Shown here piece by piece: positions 22,532-33,246 of a stretch of 64,000 bases of DNA. The position numbers and the translations under genes are program-made. The first letter of the stretch is position 1. Each line of letters opens with the position of its first letter. The notes below the pieces were generated by a model. It ran no database searches. It saw nothing but the letters and a program-made list of their open reading frames with translations, and was not told the DNA's origin. The stretch comes from Dryobates pubescens (Eukaryota > Chordata > Aves > Piciformes > Picidae), in the NCBI RefSeq assembly GCF_014839835.1, contig NC_071620.1, forward strand, positions 43,700,183 to 43,764,182, given 5' to 3'.

Positions 22532-25500
22532 ATGGGAGGAGGAGAGCTGCCAGGGCTTCTGGTCAGTGCCATTGGCGGTGCCCATGGGGTCCTGCTCTCC
22601 CATGTGCCCCTCCTGAGGCAGCATTTCTCCCTTCTCACCATGGAGGAGCTGCTCCAGGACAGGGAGCACCTGAGTGGGAAGGTCCAAGCAATCTACCTGT
22701 GGTGGCACAGACCTGTGGTGGACCAGGAGCTGCTCCAGAGCCTGCCAAACCTGAGGGTGATTGCCAACTCCGGGGCGGGCATGGACCACCTGGACCTGGG
22801 CCTGGTGGCCAGCTTTGGGGTGAGGATGGCAAACGCTCCCCGGGCCGTGGCCAGCAGCACAGCCGATGCCGCCATGGCCCTGCTGCTGGCATCTGCCAGG
22901 AGGCTTGTGGAAGGTAACCTCCCTTCTCCTGGGGCTCCCAGGGCCCCACAGAGCTGCCCTGGCTGGGCAGGGGCGGTGGGCAGGTGGAGCAGGTAGTGTC
23001 CTCCTGTGCACCACTCTCAGCCCTCCCTGGCCTGCACTGCAGACCCAGAGCTCAGCTCCCACAGGTCACCAGCCTGGGCTGGGGGTCCCTGGGCAGGGGC
23101 TCCTCACACTCGGTTCCAATGCAGCCTTGGCAGCTGGGATCTGGGGGCTCAGGTAAAGGTGGCTGCAGGAGGTCCAGAGGAGCCCAGGCTGCGCTGTGCT
23201 CCTTGCCCATGACACCCTCACAGCCCTGCCTCCTGCAGCAGCACCTTCCCTGCCCGACTCTTGGCTGGGACAGGATGTGACAGGGCCAGGGACCAGCAGT
23301 GGGGGGTGCCAAAGCCCAGGTGATGGCTGCAGGCACAGGCTGGCAGGGGGAGGCAGCCAGGGAGCAGAGAAAGGCTCTGTACTGAAAGCTGGGGCTGGCA
23401 GAGCCGTGGGCATGTGCTGAGGGACTGGAATGGACTGGTGCAGAGCTGGGGCATTAGGGAGCAGGAAGGCAGCTGCCCCAGATCCTGCCAGGAGCTCCCT
23501 TTCCAGCCTCTCCCACCACTTGCATCCCCAAACAGCCCCAGCCTGGCTGGTCTGGGTGCCTGCTGCTTCAGTAGGAGCTGCTCCAGGCTGAGCCTCCGAC
23601 ATTCACCTGCCCGGGAGCTGCCAGCTGCCCCTGAGGCTTCGCAGCACCTCACAGCAGACTTGCCTGCCCCGGCGCCGCCTCCGCCTGCCCCGGCGCCGCC
23701 TCCGCCTGCCCCGAGAGGTTAAAGGGGACATCGATTCCTTGTTCCCATCTGCACGATCCAGCCTGGTGGCAGGGCAAGGCGGCAGCTCAGGTGCCCCAGG
23801 TCCCCAGGAGCCAGCGCTGGGCGCTGTGAGCACTGAGAGCCTGCAGCAACAGCAGCCCCAGCCCAGGCTCTCCTGGCTTGCTGCTCCGTGCTGGGAGCCA
23901 TTCCTGCCTCCTGCTGCAGTGCTCTTCTTGCAGGCTGCCACCTTGCAGTGTCCCCAGGGCTGGAGTTCTCTGAGGCTGACATCCTGGGAGTTCAGGTCAC
24001 TGGAGCTACCCTGGGCATCATTGGCATGGGCAGCATCGGGTACAAGATTGCCCTCAGAGCCAAGGCCTTTGAGATGAAGGTCTTGTACCACAACAGGACA
24101 CGGAGGTAAAGCCTTGGCCCTGGCTGCAGCCCAGCCTCCCCTGAGACAGCCTGTGGCTGGTTGGCAAGGAATGGGGTCAGGGATACAGCAGGAAATGAAG
24201 GAGGAGGGCCAAGATGAAAGCCAGAGGAGAGAAAGAAGGGATGGCTGAAGGAGTCTGGGGAGGAACCACCTGGTGCTCAAACACTTGGAGACCTTCCTTG
24301 GGCTTCAGATCAGGAACTCCAAAGCTTACTGGCAGTGTGAAGAGAGAAACCAGCAACGTGCTGTGGTGGGAGGTGGGAGCCCATGGCAGGGCTTGGAACT
24401 GGGTGAGCTTGAAGGTCCCTTCCAACCCAAACCATTCTATGGTTCTATGATCTCCAAGGTCCCCTCCAACCCAAGCCTCTTCCTTTATCTCTGGTTTAGG
24501 GAGGGGATGCTCCAAGGCCATTCTCTTGCAGCAGGAGTAGGGCATTGCCCACTCCATGTCCTGTCCTTGCTGTCTGGCAGCTGGGTTTATTAAGGAGAAA
24601 CAGCAGCTGGTCTCTTTCCTGGTGAACAGCTCCAGCTCCCAGCCTGTCTCTGCTTTGTGCTGAACACTTTGTCTCATGAAGTCTTGGGGCAGCAAGGGCC
24701 TGGCTCCAGCCATCAGAGCAGGGCAGGCTCCATGCAGGATGGACACCACTGGTGTGCTCAGGGCTCTCAGGGATGAGTTCTGCTGAGCCTGGTGAACACA
24801 TCCCCTGCTGTGGGGCTGGACGCCTCGCAGAGGCACCTAAAGAGTCAGCTAAGACTCAGTTCTTTGCCACCTCCTTGCTGTGTGAGCGTCACAGTCAGCT
24901 GCCACCGCAGGAAGCTTTCCCGAGCCCTGCCCTGCAGCTGTGTTGGGTTTGCCCCCAGGAGCCGGCAGGAGGAGCAAGCCGTGGGAGCCACTTTCTGTGA
25001 GGAGATGGAGAGCCTGCTGCAGCAGGCAGACTTTGTGGTGCTGGTGGTGAGCCTGACCCCTCAGACTCACAAACTGATCGGGAAGAGGGAGCTGGAGCTG
25101 ATGAAGCCCACGGCCACGCTCATCAACATTAGCAGAGGTGCCAGCGGCAGCTGTGGGCAGCTGGGGGGCCCTGGGAGCCAGCTCTGGGCAGGCAGAGCCC
25201 CGGGGCTGCTCTCTTGGCTGCGGCAGTGCCACTCAGGGACACTTCTCCTGACCCAGGTGCAGTAGTGGACCAAGAGGCACTGGTGACAGCTCTGCAGAGT
25301 GGGGGCATCAGGGCTGCAGCCTTGGACGTCACCTCCCCGGAGCCACTGCCCAGGTTCTCCCTCCTGTCCCTCCTCAGCACCTAGGCCTGGGGCAGGGGGC
25401 TGGCAGGGGGGCGGCAGAGGCAGTCCCACCTGCTCCTGGTCTGGGAGCTGTGTAAAGGAGCCAGGAATGCCCTGGGATGCAGCCCAGATGATGTGTCTGA

Positions 25501-26311
25501 TAACAGGCCCAGGGGCAGCCTGGCACCAGGAAACAGCAGGAGGGCCATTGTGTGCCCGGGGAGCAGGACAGCAGCACTTCACTTGCAGATTGCCCTGTCT
25601 GGAGGTGCAGCTGGCCTTGAACAGCTGTCAGCTGCCTGAGTCAGCCCTCCCCCCAGCCCTACTGCATTGCCCTGAGGCTTCCTGCCCACAGCAGATCTCC
25701 TGGGTGCAGAGGCAGCTCTGCCAGCCTGGTGCCTCACCCTGCTGACCTGCTGCATTTTGGCCTGGGAGGGCTTTGGTCTCCTTGAGTCCCTGCCCCAGGA
25801 CCTCACTGTCCATTGTCTGAGCTGCATACCTACAGCTCAGGCCTTGGTGTAGGGTCCCTGTGCCAGGAGGGCTCAAGCTTCTGTCCTGACAGTTCACATC
25901 CCTGCCTGGTGGCAAGAGGGCACAGCATCAACTCTCAACATGCCCAACAGGGCTTGAGCACAGGTGGTCCCCTGGGAGGGCTGGGCCAGATGATCCCTGG
26001 GGGTCCCTTCCAGCCTGGCATCCTGTGACTGTGTGGATGAAAAAGTGATGCTGAGCTAGCCTTGTCTTTGAGTACTTGGAGCAGCCAAAGCAGGACTCCT
26101 GTAACTGGGTGGGCAGCAGCAGGTGACTCTGCTCTCTGTTCCCTTTCCTTGCAGGGACCATGCACTGCTGAGGCTAAAGAATGTCATTGTCACACCTCAC
26201 CTGGGCAGCAAAACAGACCAGGCCACCCTCATGATCACAGAGGAAGCAGTGCAGAACATCCTGGCAGCTCTTCATGGGCTGCCCATGCCCAGTGAAGTGC
26301 TCCCCAGCTGA
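22532..26311 (+). CDS. D-2-hydroxyacid dehydrogenase, GRHPR-like, gene B of a tandem trio
   Basis: Five coding exons: 22532-22913, 23934-24105, 24959-25137, 25257-25353 and 26155-26311, lengths 382/172/179/97/157 nt exactly as in gene A, giving 328 aa. It carries ANSGAGMDHLDL, the Rossmann loop GIIGMGSIGYK, and the catalytic Arg, Glu and His in INISRG, SPEPLPR and TPHLGS. Differences from A and C include NAPRAVASSTADAAMALLLA, where the family usually has NTP...ADL. Two donors are weak (GTGCCA after the third coding exon, GTTCTC after the fourth), so splicing may be inefficient; the frame is nevertheless intact throughout. AATAAA follows 94 nt after the stop. Probably a cytosolic NAD(P)(H)-dependent 2-hydroxyacid/2-ketoacid reductase; the substrate cannot be assigned. 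Confidence 0.88.
24375..24480 (+). mobile_element. CR1 LINE 3' tip in an intron of gene B
   Basis: Sense CR1 tail (catggcagggcttggaactg, ttctatggttctatgatctc), with a second partial copy of the pre-tail directly after it. Confidence 0.85.
25955..26035 (+). mobile_element. CR1 LINE 3' tip in an intron of gene B
   Basis: Sense remnant (gctgggccagatgatccctg then gggtcccttccagcctggca). Confidence 0.7.
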
Positions 26312-26404
26312 TGTGCCACAGCTCTCCTCTTTGAGTCTCTTCCCTCCAGCTCTGAAGGATTTTGTTCTCCTGTCTCACTCCCCTGGGCACAGGTCCCACA
26401 CATC

Positions 26405-26410
26405 AATAAA
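26405..26410 (+). other. Poly(A) signal of gene B
   Basis: AATAAA 94 nt after the gene B stop codon. Confidence 0.75.
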
Positions 26411-26429
26411 AAGCAGCTTTGGCATTTTC

Positions 26430-28200
26430 ATTTCCTTGCAGGTGCTGGAGGATTCCATCACTGCCAGTCACAGCTGCCTGCAGGCAGGCTTTAGGCTGCT
26501 GATTGCCAAGTGCCCCCCAGCTAGTGCCTAGAAAATGTCACTTCAGATTCCACAGCTGGCTTGGTGCCTGCTCTGTCAGCTGCCCAAGCTGCCAAAGGAA
26601 GCTCCTGCCTGCAAGTGCTTTGCTGACTTTCTTCTGTCTCCTCTTAAACCAGCTCCTGGGACATGAAATATTGAGGCCCAAGTCAGGCTTTGGAAGCATT
26701 GCCAGAGCCTTCCTTTGAAGCAGGCTGGAGGTTAGCAGGAAAGTGTGAAGCCTGTCAGGAGGTGAAGCTTCTCTAGCTGCTGGCTCTCTGCTGCCAGAGT
26801 TCTCTGCACTCTGCCTCCAGCCAGTCAACTTTGCGCCCCCCGAGCCTCCAGCACCATTCTGTAACTTCCTGGGAACAGGAAGGTCTCCAGGAGCACAGCA
26901 CTGGAATCCCACCCCAGGCACCCTCGTGGTGCCACTGCTTCAGGGCATTTGCACAGACCCTTGTGTTTGGAGCCAGACCTGTCAGGGAGCTCCACCTCTG
27001 AGAGGAGGAGCAGAGAACCATTGCTTGGGCAAAGTGTTCTGCTGCCGCAGCTGTGGTGGTGGAGCAAACCCAGCCCTGCGCTGGACCTGGCACCTCTGCT
27101 GCAGGCACTGACTCCAGAGCCACAGGAGGAAGGGCTCTGCCCGGGGTGCTCACCCCCTCACCAGCTTCGTGAGAGATGCTGTGCTGTGCTCCCTGGTGTC
27201 TCCATGCCAAAGGCAGATAACCCAACAGACAGGCCCCAGTGCTGTGCCCTTTGCTGTGCCCTGGTTACGGTGCCAGTCTGTGATCCTGGTAGCAAAGCTG
27301 CCCTAAGGTGGTGACAAAGCTGCCAGCTGGGACTTTCCTGCAGTCCCAGCGTCTTCACAGAGCCACTTCCCGTTCCTTCTTCCTGCAGAGGGCTGTCCCT
27401 GGCTGTCTCTTGCCCAAAGATACTCTTCCTATCACCACTTGCAGCCCCAGGGAGGTCAGCAGCTCCTGCGGCTCGGGGGAACCTGGCACCGGGGCTTCAG
27501 CAGCAGCCAGAGTGCCCAGGCTGCCCCGGGGGCAGAGCTCTGCCCGCTCCCGAGCCACGACATTCAGGCTGCACAAAGCAGCTCTGAAGCCTCCTGCATC
27601 CCTGCACACAGATTGTCTTGGCCCGAGCGTGTCCTGGGCTTTGGCTTTAAAGAGTTAACATCCCTTTGAGTGTTGGTTTTTGGCTCCTCTGGCTAGTTGC
27701 TCCTTCGCGTTGTTGGCCCAGGTGTGTCGATTCGAGACACAGAAGGGAAAGCGACCACCTTGTGCTTCCACAGCCGTTCTTCACCCTCGCTGCTGGCATG
27801 TGCTGGACCTGCTGCTTGCCCTCAGCCAGGGCGGCTCCTGCCTTCGGGAGGAGCTTTGCCCTCGTCCTTTGGTCCCGGGCCTGGTGCTGAGCTGAGCGGT
27901 AAGAGAACAGATCACCGATCGAGCCTGAGCTGAGCAGTAAGTGAACAGATCACCGATGGATCACAGCCGCCCTGGGGGCAGTTAATCGCACTCGGGGCGG
28001 GGGTCAGCCTCTCAGGGGTCGCTGCTTTGCTTTGGGGAGGGAAATCCAGATCCGGCACGCAGCTCACTGAACCACTGCTTTAAAGTTTAACCCTCTGAGG
28101 CCCAAATCTGACGGAGGGCGCTCTGCTAGGTCACCACAGGCAGTGCCACACCTCGCCGTGCAGGCGCTGCGGTGCTCAGCCTGCTGTGCAGTTAGCTCAG
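26430..28200. other. Intergenic region between genes B and C
   Basis: No exon, RNA gene or transposon was recognised in 26430-27890. A 38-bp duplication (27891-27960; gctgagcggtaag / gctgagcagtaag) and short duplications around 28150-28260 lead into the CpG island of gene C. Confidence 0.5.
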
Positions 28201-28229
28201 GCTGTGTCACACTTTAGCCGCTGTGCAGG

Positions 28230-28516
28230 CGCTGCAGGACGGGCTCGGCGCTCAGCCTGCCTGCCCCAGCACATTCCAACGCGCTCGGCAGGACCCGGGC
28301 AGCCCAAGCCCTCAGGACGCCGCTTTGGGCGGCTCCGCTCCGCCCTCGGCGCTGCCGGAGACCCGGGGCGAGTGAGGGGCCCGGGGAGCGGTTCTGCCCG
28401 GGCGCGCCGTCGCGGCTCCTCCGCCCCTCGCAGCCCGGTGCCGACAGCAGGGCTGAGCCTTGCCGGAACCAGCGAAGGGCAGAGCTGCGAGGACGTGGAG
28501 CGGGACAGCTGCCGAG
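28230..28516 (+). promoter_or_regulatory. CpG-island promoter and non-coding first exon of gene C
   Basis: CpG-dense sequence ending in a strong donor, gctgccgag/gtaagg at 28516/28517. The next acceptor, cttttgcag at 28722, opens the first coding exon three bases before the ATG. This implies a 5' UTR exon ending at 28516. The transcription start is not defined by the sequence. Confidence 0.65.
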
Positions 28517-28725
28517 GTAAGGCTGTGCCGTGGCACAGCCCCGGAGCGCCGGGGCGGCCAGCGGCCGCGTTCGGGCTTTGCCAGCCCAGCCCGGCGCTTT
28601 CCCCCGCCACAGCTTCACCACTGTGAGTGACTCCGTGGGGTGGCCATTCCACCCCTGCTTTGGAGGCAGGTGCCACGGGTGGTGTTAGGACATGTCCCTG
28701 TGGTTCCTTGTGGCTTTTGCAGGGC

Positions 28726-31700
28726 ATGGAGGGTCCGGGGCTGCCTGTCGTGCTCATTGACCACCTCGGAGGGGTGCAGGGGGTGTATGAAGACCACACT
28801 GAATTCCTGCAGAAACATTTTCATCTCATCACCATGGAAGAGTTTCTCGAGAACAAGGAGGACCTTGCCCCAAAGATCAGAGCTGTTTATCAGTGGTGCC
28901 AGAAACCAGTTGTGAACGAGGAGCTGCTCCAGAGCCTGCCTAACCTGTCGATCGTGGCAAGTGCTGGCGTGGGGATAGATCACCTGGACCTGAAGCTCAT
29001 TTCCAGCTATAGTGTGAAGGTGTCCAACACTCCCTCCGTGGTTTCCACTGACACTGCAGACCTGGGGATAGCTTTGATGCTGGCATCTTCCAGGAGGATC
29101 GTGGAAGGTAAGAGCCTCAGTCTGTCTCTTGGCTCCTCAGCACCTGCAGCTGGGACGTTCTGTGCTGATGCAAAGCTCAGAGGCACAGGAGACCTCTGCA
29201 GCAACGCAGATGTGCTCCTGCAGGCAGCCCTGACTCTGGGCCCCTTTTCCCTCAGCCCAGGGCTACTCTGCCCCTGTTGGCTGCTGGCTGGCTTCTCAGG
29301 CTGTGATGAAAGGAGGTTAACAGGAGGTGTTTCCAGGAGGCTCCACGCCTGTCCTTGCCAAGCTGGCGAGCGTCTGAGTCATGAGGAGCAAGCTGCCCAG
29401 GGGTCTGCCCACTGTGCCCTGTGCCAGTGTTGGTGCATCTGCAGGACGGCTGGGAGCCATTTCTTGGCCTCACTGAAGGCCTTGGTGACTCAACTGACTC
29501 ACCAGCGGCACCCTGCAGTATTTACAGGGCAGGTGCCACCTGTGGCACTGCCAGCTGCTCCAGCCCTGCTGTGTAAGAGGCTGTGTGGCAGAGCTGCATC
29601 TCAGTGGAGCAGGCACCTGGGGGGTGATGGGCAGGAGTTTGGGGCACACCAGAGGGAGGCTGCTGCTTGCCCTTGCTTTGCCCCAGAGAGGGGCTGCTGG
29701 TTTCCATCCCAAGCAAGAGGCCCCTGCCAGGTTGCACACTGCAGCAGGGACACTGCCAGGTGGCACACAGCAGCAGGGACACGGGCCTTGCTCTCTGCTC
29801 CTGCAAAGCTTCAGCCTTGTCCTAGGAGCAGTGCAGGCAGAGCAGCTGGGGCCAGCACAGCCTCTCTGTGACCCTTCTCTCCTTTCCTCCCTCCCCAAGG
29901 CCACCAGATTGCAGTCTCCCCACACACACAGCACTTCCCCACTGACTGGCTGGGCACTGAAGTTTCTGGGGCAACCCTGGGCATCGTGGGCATGGGTACC
30001 ATTGGCTACAAAGTGGCCCAGAGAGCCAAAGCCTTTGAGATGAAGATTCTGTACCACAGCAGAAAGCAGAGGTAAGGCTGGGGGCAGCTGGGGGCAGCTC
30101 CTGTTGAACTTCATTTGCCCCTTTTAGTGCCAAGCTGACCTCCTCTCCACAGCAGGAGAGCACAACCTGCTCTCCTCACTGCCATGGCTCAGTCCTGTGC
30201 CAGAGAGCAGCTAGTGCCAGCCTGTGGCCAGGCTCACCCCAAAGTCCAGATCCTCAGGGGAGCTCATGGTGAAGACTTGATGGGGTGCTTGGTGCCACGG
30301 GTTAGTTGTTTGGGTGGTGTTGGATTGGTTGAGGGGTTGGACGCGGTGATCTTGAAGGTCTCTTCCAACCTGGTTTGTTCTATGTATTCTATATAAAAGG
30401 GAGGGTGGAGGCCGGGCTGGGGCTGTCACTGAGGTGAGGCAGAGACACAGGCAGAGGGCTGACACAGAGCCAGGGCTGCCAGCCCAGCTGCTGCCTTGAG
30501 ATGAGCTCTGAGTGCCCTCCACACAGCCTGGACTCCCACCAGCCCTATCCCAGCCTTCTGGGAGTGTCCAGTGGGACATGTTCCAGCCTTGTCCTGGCAG
30601 GGAGGGGGTGCACAGTGTGGGGTGCAGCAGGGTGGGGTGAACCAGGATGGGGTGCAGCAGCTGTGGCTTCAGGGATCAAGCAGGCTGCTGCTGACAGCAG
30701 TTTCTGCCCTGCCTTGTGAGTTTCCTCAGGGGGGTTGACTTCTCCCAGGGAAGGATTTTGTGTCACACCTGCCCTGCTCTTGGGCTGGCAAAGCCCCTTG
30801 CAGCCAGGAGCTGTGCCAGGGGTGCCCTCACTCATCCCTGATGCAGCCAGGAGCTGTGCCAGGGGTGCCCTCACTCATCCCTGAGGCTGATTTCTCACCC
30901 TCCACCCTGCAGGCTGCAGTGCAGGGCACTTGGTGCTGCTCAGCTCAGCTTTTCTGCTCAGTCCCAGCCAGCTGCTCTGCACTGCTGAGCCAAGGAGACA
31001 GCTGAGGAGCCTTTTCTCTGGAGGGGGTTTGAGCAGCTTCTTGCTTGTTTGATTTTGGGTTTTCCCCTCAGAAACAAGGAAGAAGAAGGAACTGTTGGAG
31101 CCATTTACTGCAAGAAGATTGATGATTTACTGCAGCAGTCAGACTTTGTGCTGCTCTCTGTGAACCTGACCCCGCAGACACAGAAGCTGATTGGGAGGAG
31201 GGAGCTGGAGCTGATGAAGCCAACAGCTACCCTCATCAACATCAGCAGAGGTAGGGCACCGAGCAAACAGCACTGGGTCCTGGGCAAGCCCAGCCCCAGG
31301 GGGTGTCCAGCACTGCAGAGTGCTTCCTGAGTTCTCTGCTTGCAAGGTTGTTGAGGTGTGCACAGCCACAGCTCAGGGACAGTGAAGCCTCTCTGTGGCT
31401 CTGAAGCCTGCGTGGCCTGGGACTGTTCCAGGCCCCTGCAGAGCTGTGCAATCTCCTGTTGCTGAGCTCTGCCACCGTGCTATGTGCTGCTGCTCCTCCA
31501 GCTCCTCACCCTCCAGCTCGCTGCACACAGGCAGCCTCCCTCCTCCCGCTTCCCCACAGCCTCTCTGCTGCCACCTCTGCTTCTGGAGCACCACCAGCCC
31601 TGCTGCTCCCTCCCCACCGTGCCCAGAGGAGGGGGAGGGAACAGTGCAGAGTAATAAAGGCCTCCTTGCTGTGCCCCAGGTCTGGTGGTGGATCAGGATG

Positions 31701-32228
31701 CTCTGGTGGAAGCCCTGCAGAACAGAGTTATCAAGGCAGCAGCTCTGGATGTGACATACCCTGAGCCCTTGCCCAGGTAGGATGAGGATCTGAATGAGCT
31801 GAGTAAGTGTGGAGCAAGGTCTGAGCTTCTGGCAGCATCCCATGGGAACATGGAGCATGTGCACTGCTGCCAGCAGGCCCTCACCCTTCCCTCCTAGCCC
31901 AGCAGAGCTCACCCCGGGGCGTTTGGCCCTGCCAGCCGGGCAGCAGTGGGAGCTTGTTGGAGCTGGCCTGGGCCAGGCTGTTGCTTTTCACTTGTAATGA
32001 TTTGCCTCTCTCTTCAGGGGAGAGAGCTGAGTGCTCTGTGGGTGACTGGCTCTGTGTTTCTGCCCCTTCCCCAGGGATCACCCTCTGCTGAGGCTGGAGA
32101 ATGTGCTGCTGACTCCCCACATTGGCAGTGCCACGGGGCAGACGCGGCGCCGGATGATGGAGGGCATGGTGGAGAGCATCCGGGCAGGGCTGGCAGGGCT
32201 GCCCGTCCCTAACCAGGTGCTGCCCTGA
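28726..32228 (+). CDS. D-2-hydroxyacid dehydrogenase, GRHPR-like, gene C of a tandem trio
   Basis: Five coding exons: 28726-29107, 29900-30071, 31072-31250, 31680-31776 and 32075-32228 (382/172/179/97/154 nt), giving 327 aa. The acceptors and donors are all acceptable, including GTAAGG and GTAGGG. Recognisable parts are [32 protein letters not shown], the Rossmann loop [16 protein letters not shown] after the second strand (suggesting NADPH), and catalytic Arg, Glu and His in INISRG, YPEPLPR and TPHIGSA. Of the three paralogues it is the least GC-biased in codon use and keeps the most family-typical motifs, so it is the likeliest to have the ancestral activity. Its own CpG-island promoter (28230-28516) supports expression. 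Substrate unknown; glyoxylate, hydroxypyruvate or 2-ketogluconate are the known activities of relatives. Confidence 0.92.
30280..30395 (+). mobile_element. CR1-like 3' tip in an intron of gene C
   Basis: Sense pre-tail and tail (gatcttgaaggtctcttcca, then tattctatat), of a different CR1 subfamily from most others here. Confidence 0.7.
30800..30886. repeat. 43-bp direct duplication in an intron of gene C
   Basis: Two copies of cagccaggagctgtgccagg followed by gtgccctcactcatccctga, directly adjacent. Confidence 0.9.
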
Positions 32229-32424
32229 AGAGGCCTGCCCTGGCTCTTGGGGCCATCAGTGGCCGTCCTGGTGCCAGGGGGCAGGCATTTGGTGTGCCCC
32301 ATACAGGTAAAATGGACACTGCATGGCCTGCAAGCATTTGAGTAACCACTGGTGGAAAACAGCAATGTTTTGTCATCAGGTTCAGTAAAGAGCTCAGGGG
32401 TCTTGCCTGGGTGTGATTTCTGTC

Positions 32425-32990
32425 ACACAGAGTCGTTTTGGCTGGAAAAGTCCTCTAGGATCGTTGAGTCCACCCCTTCTCTGACTCTGCCAAGGCTGGG
32501 GCTGAGCCATGGCCCTCATCTCTGCCTCTTGGAATCACCTCCAGAGCTGGAGATTCAACCCCCCCGGGCAGCCTGTGCTGCTCTTTAGGAGCCCTTTCCG
32601 TGAAGAAGCTTCTGTCCAGCCTCACCCTCCCCTGGCACAATTCCAGGGCATTTCCTCTCCTGTCACCTGAGACTGGGCAGCAGAGCCCAACCCCAGCTCA
32701 CTGCAGCCTCCTCTCAGGGAGCTGCAGAGGGCAATGAGGTCTCCCTCAGCCTCCTCCAGGCTGAACATCCCCAGCCCTGTTCCCCAGACCCTTCCCTGGC
32801 TTGGTTGCCCTACTCTGGACCTGCTCCAGCTCTTCAGTGTCCTTCTTGGCGTGAAGGGCCCAAAACTGGCCCCAACACTCAAGATGTGGCCTCACCAGTG
32901 CCCAGTCCAGGGGCACCATCACCTCCCTGCTCCTGCTCTCCACCCCATCGCTGCTCCAGGCCAGGATGCTGGTGGCCGCCTTGGCACAGG
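32425..32990 (-). mobile_element. CR1 LINE 3' fragment upstream of RBFA
   Basis: Long antisense CR1 (cacaattccagggcatttcc, aatgaggtctccctcagcct, gccaggatgctggtggccgc) ending about 65 bp before the CTCF-like repeat of the RBFA promoter. Confidence 0.92.
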
Positions 32991-33056
32991 GTTGCCCAGG
33001 GGTGGAGGCTCCATCCCTGAAGACATCCTGGGTGCGGCTTGAGGTGCTCCGGCTGG

Positions 33057-33212
33057 GCCGCCAGGGGGAGCCAGGGGGAGCCAGGGGGAGCCGGCAGCGC
33101 CGAGAGCTCCAGGCCTCCGGACCGCCAGGGGGAGCCAGGGGGAGCTGCGGGCCGGCTGCGGACCGTGGCCGGCAGTGCCGAGAGCTCCAGGCCTCCGGGC
33201 CGCCAGGGGGAG
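33057..33212 (+). promoter_or_regulatory. RBFA 5' region with three CTCF-like motifs
   Basis: G/CCGCCAGGGGGAG-type motifs begin at 33057, 33121 and 33199, all in plus orientation. The last two sit in an imperfect ~79-bp tandem duplication that also repeats gccgagagctccaggcctcc. They lie 35-190 bp upstream of the RBFA start codon in CpG-rich sequence without a TATA box. The promoter assignment is positional and the CTCF assignment is by motif. Confidence 0.5.
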
Positions 33213-33246
33213 CTGCGGGCGGGCTGCGGTCCGCGGCGGCGGCAGC

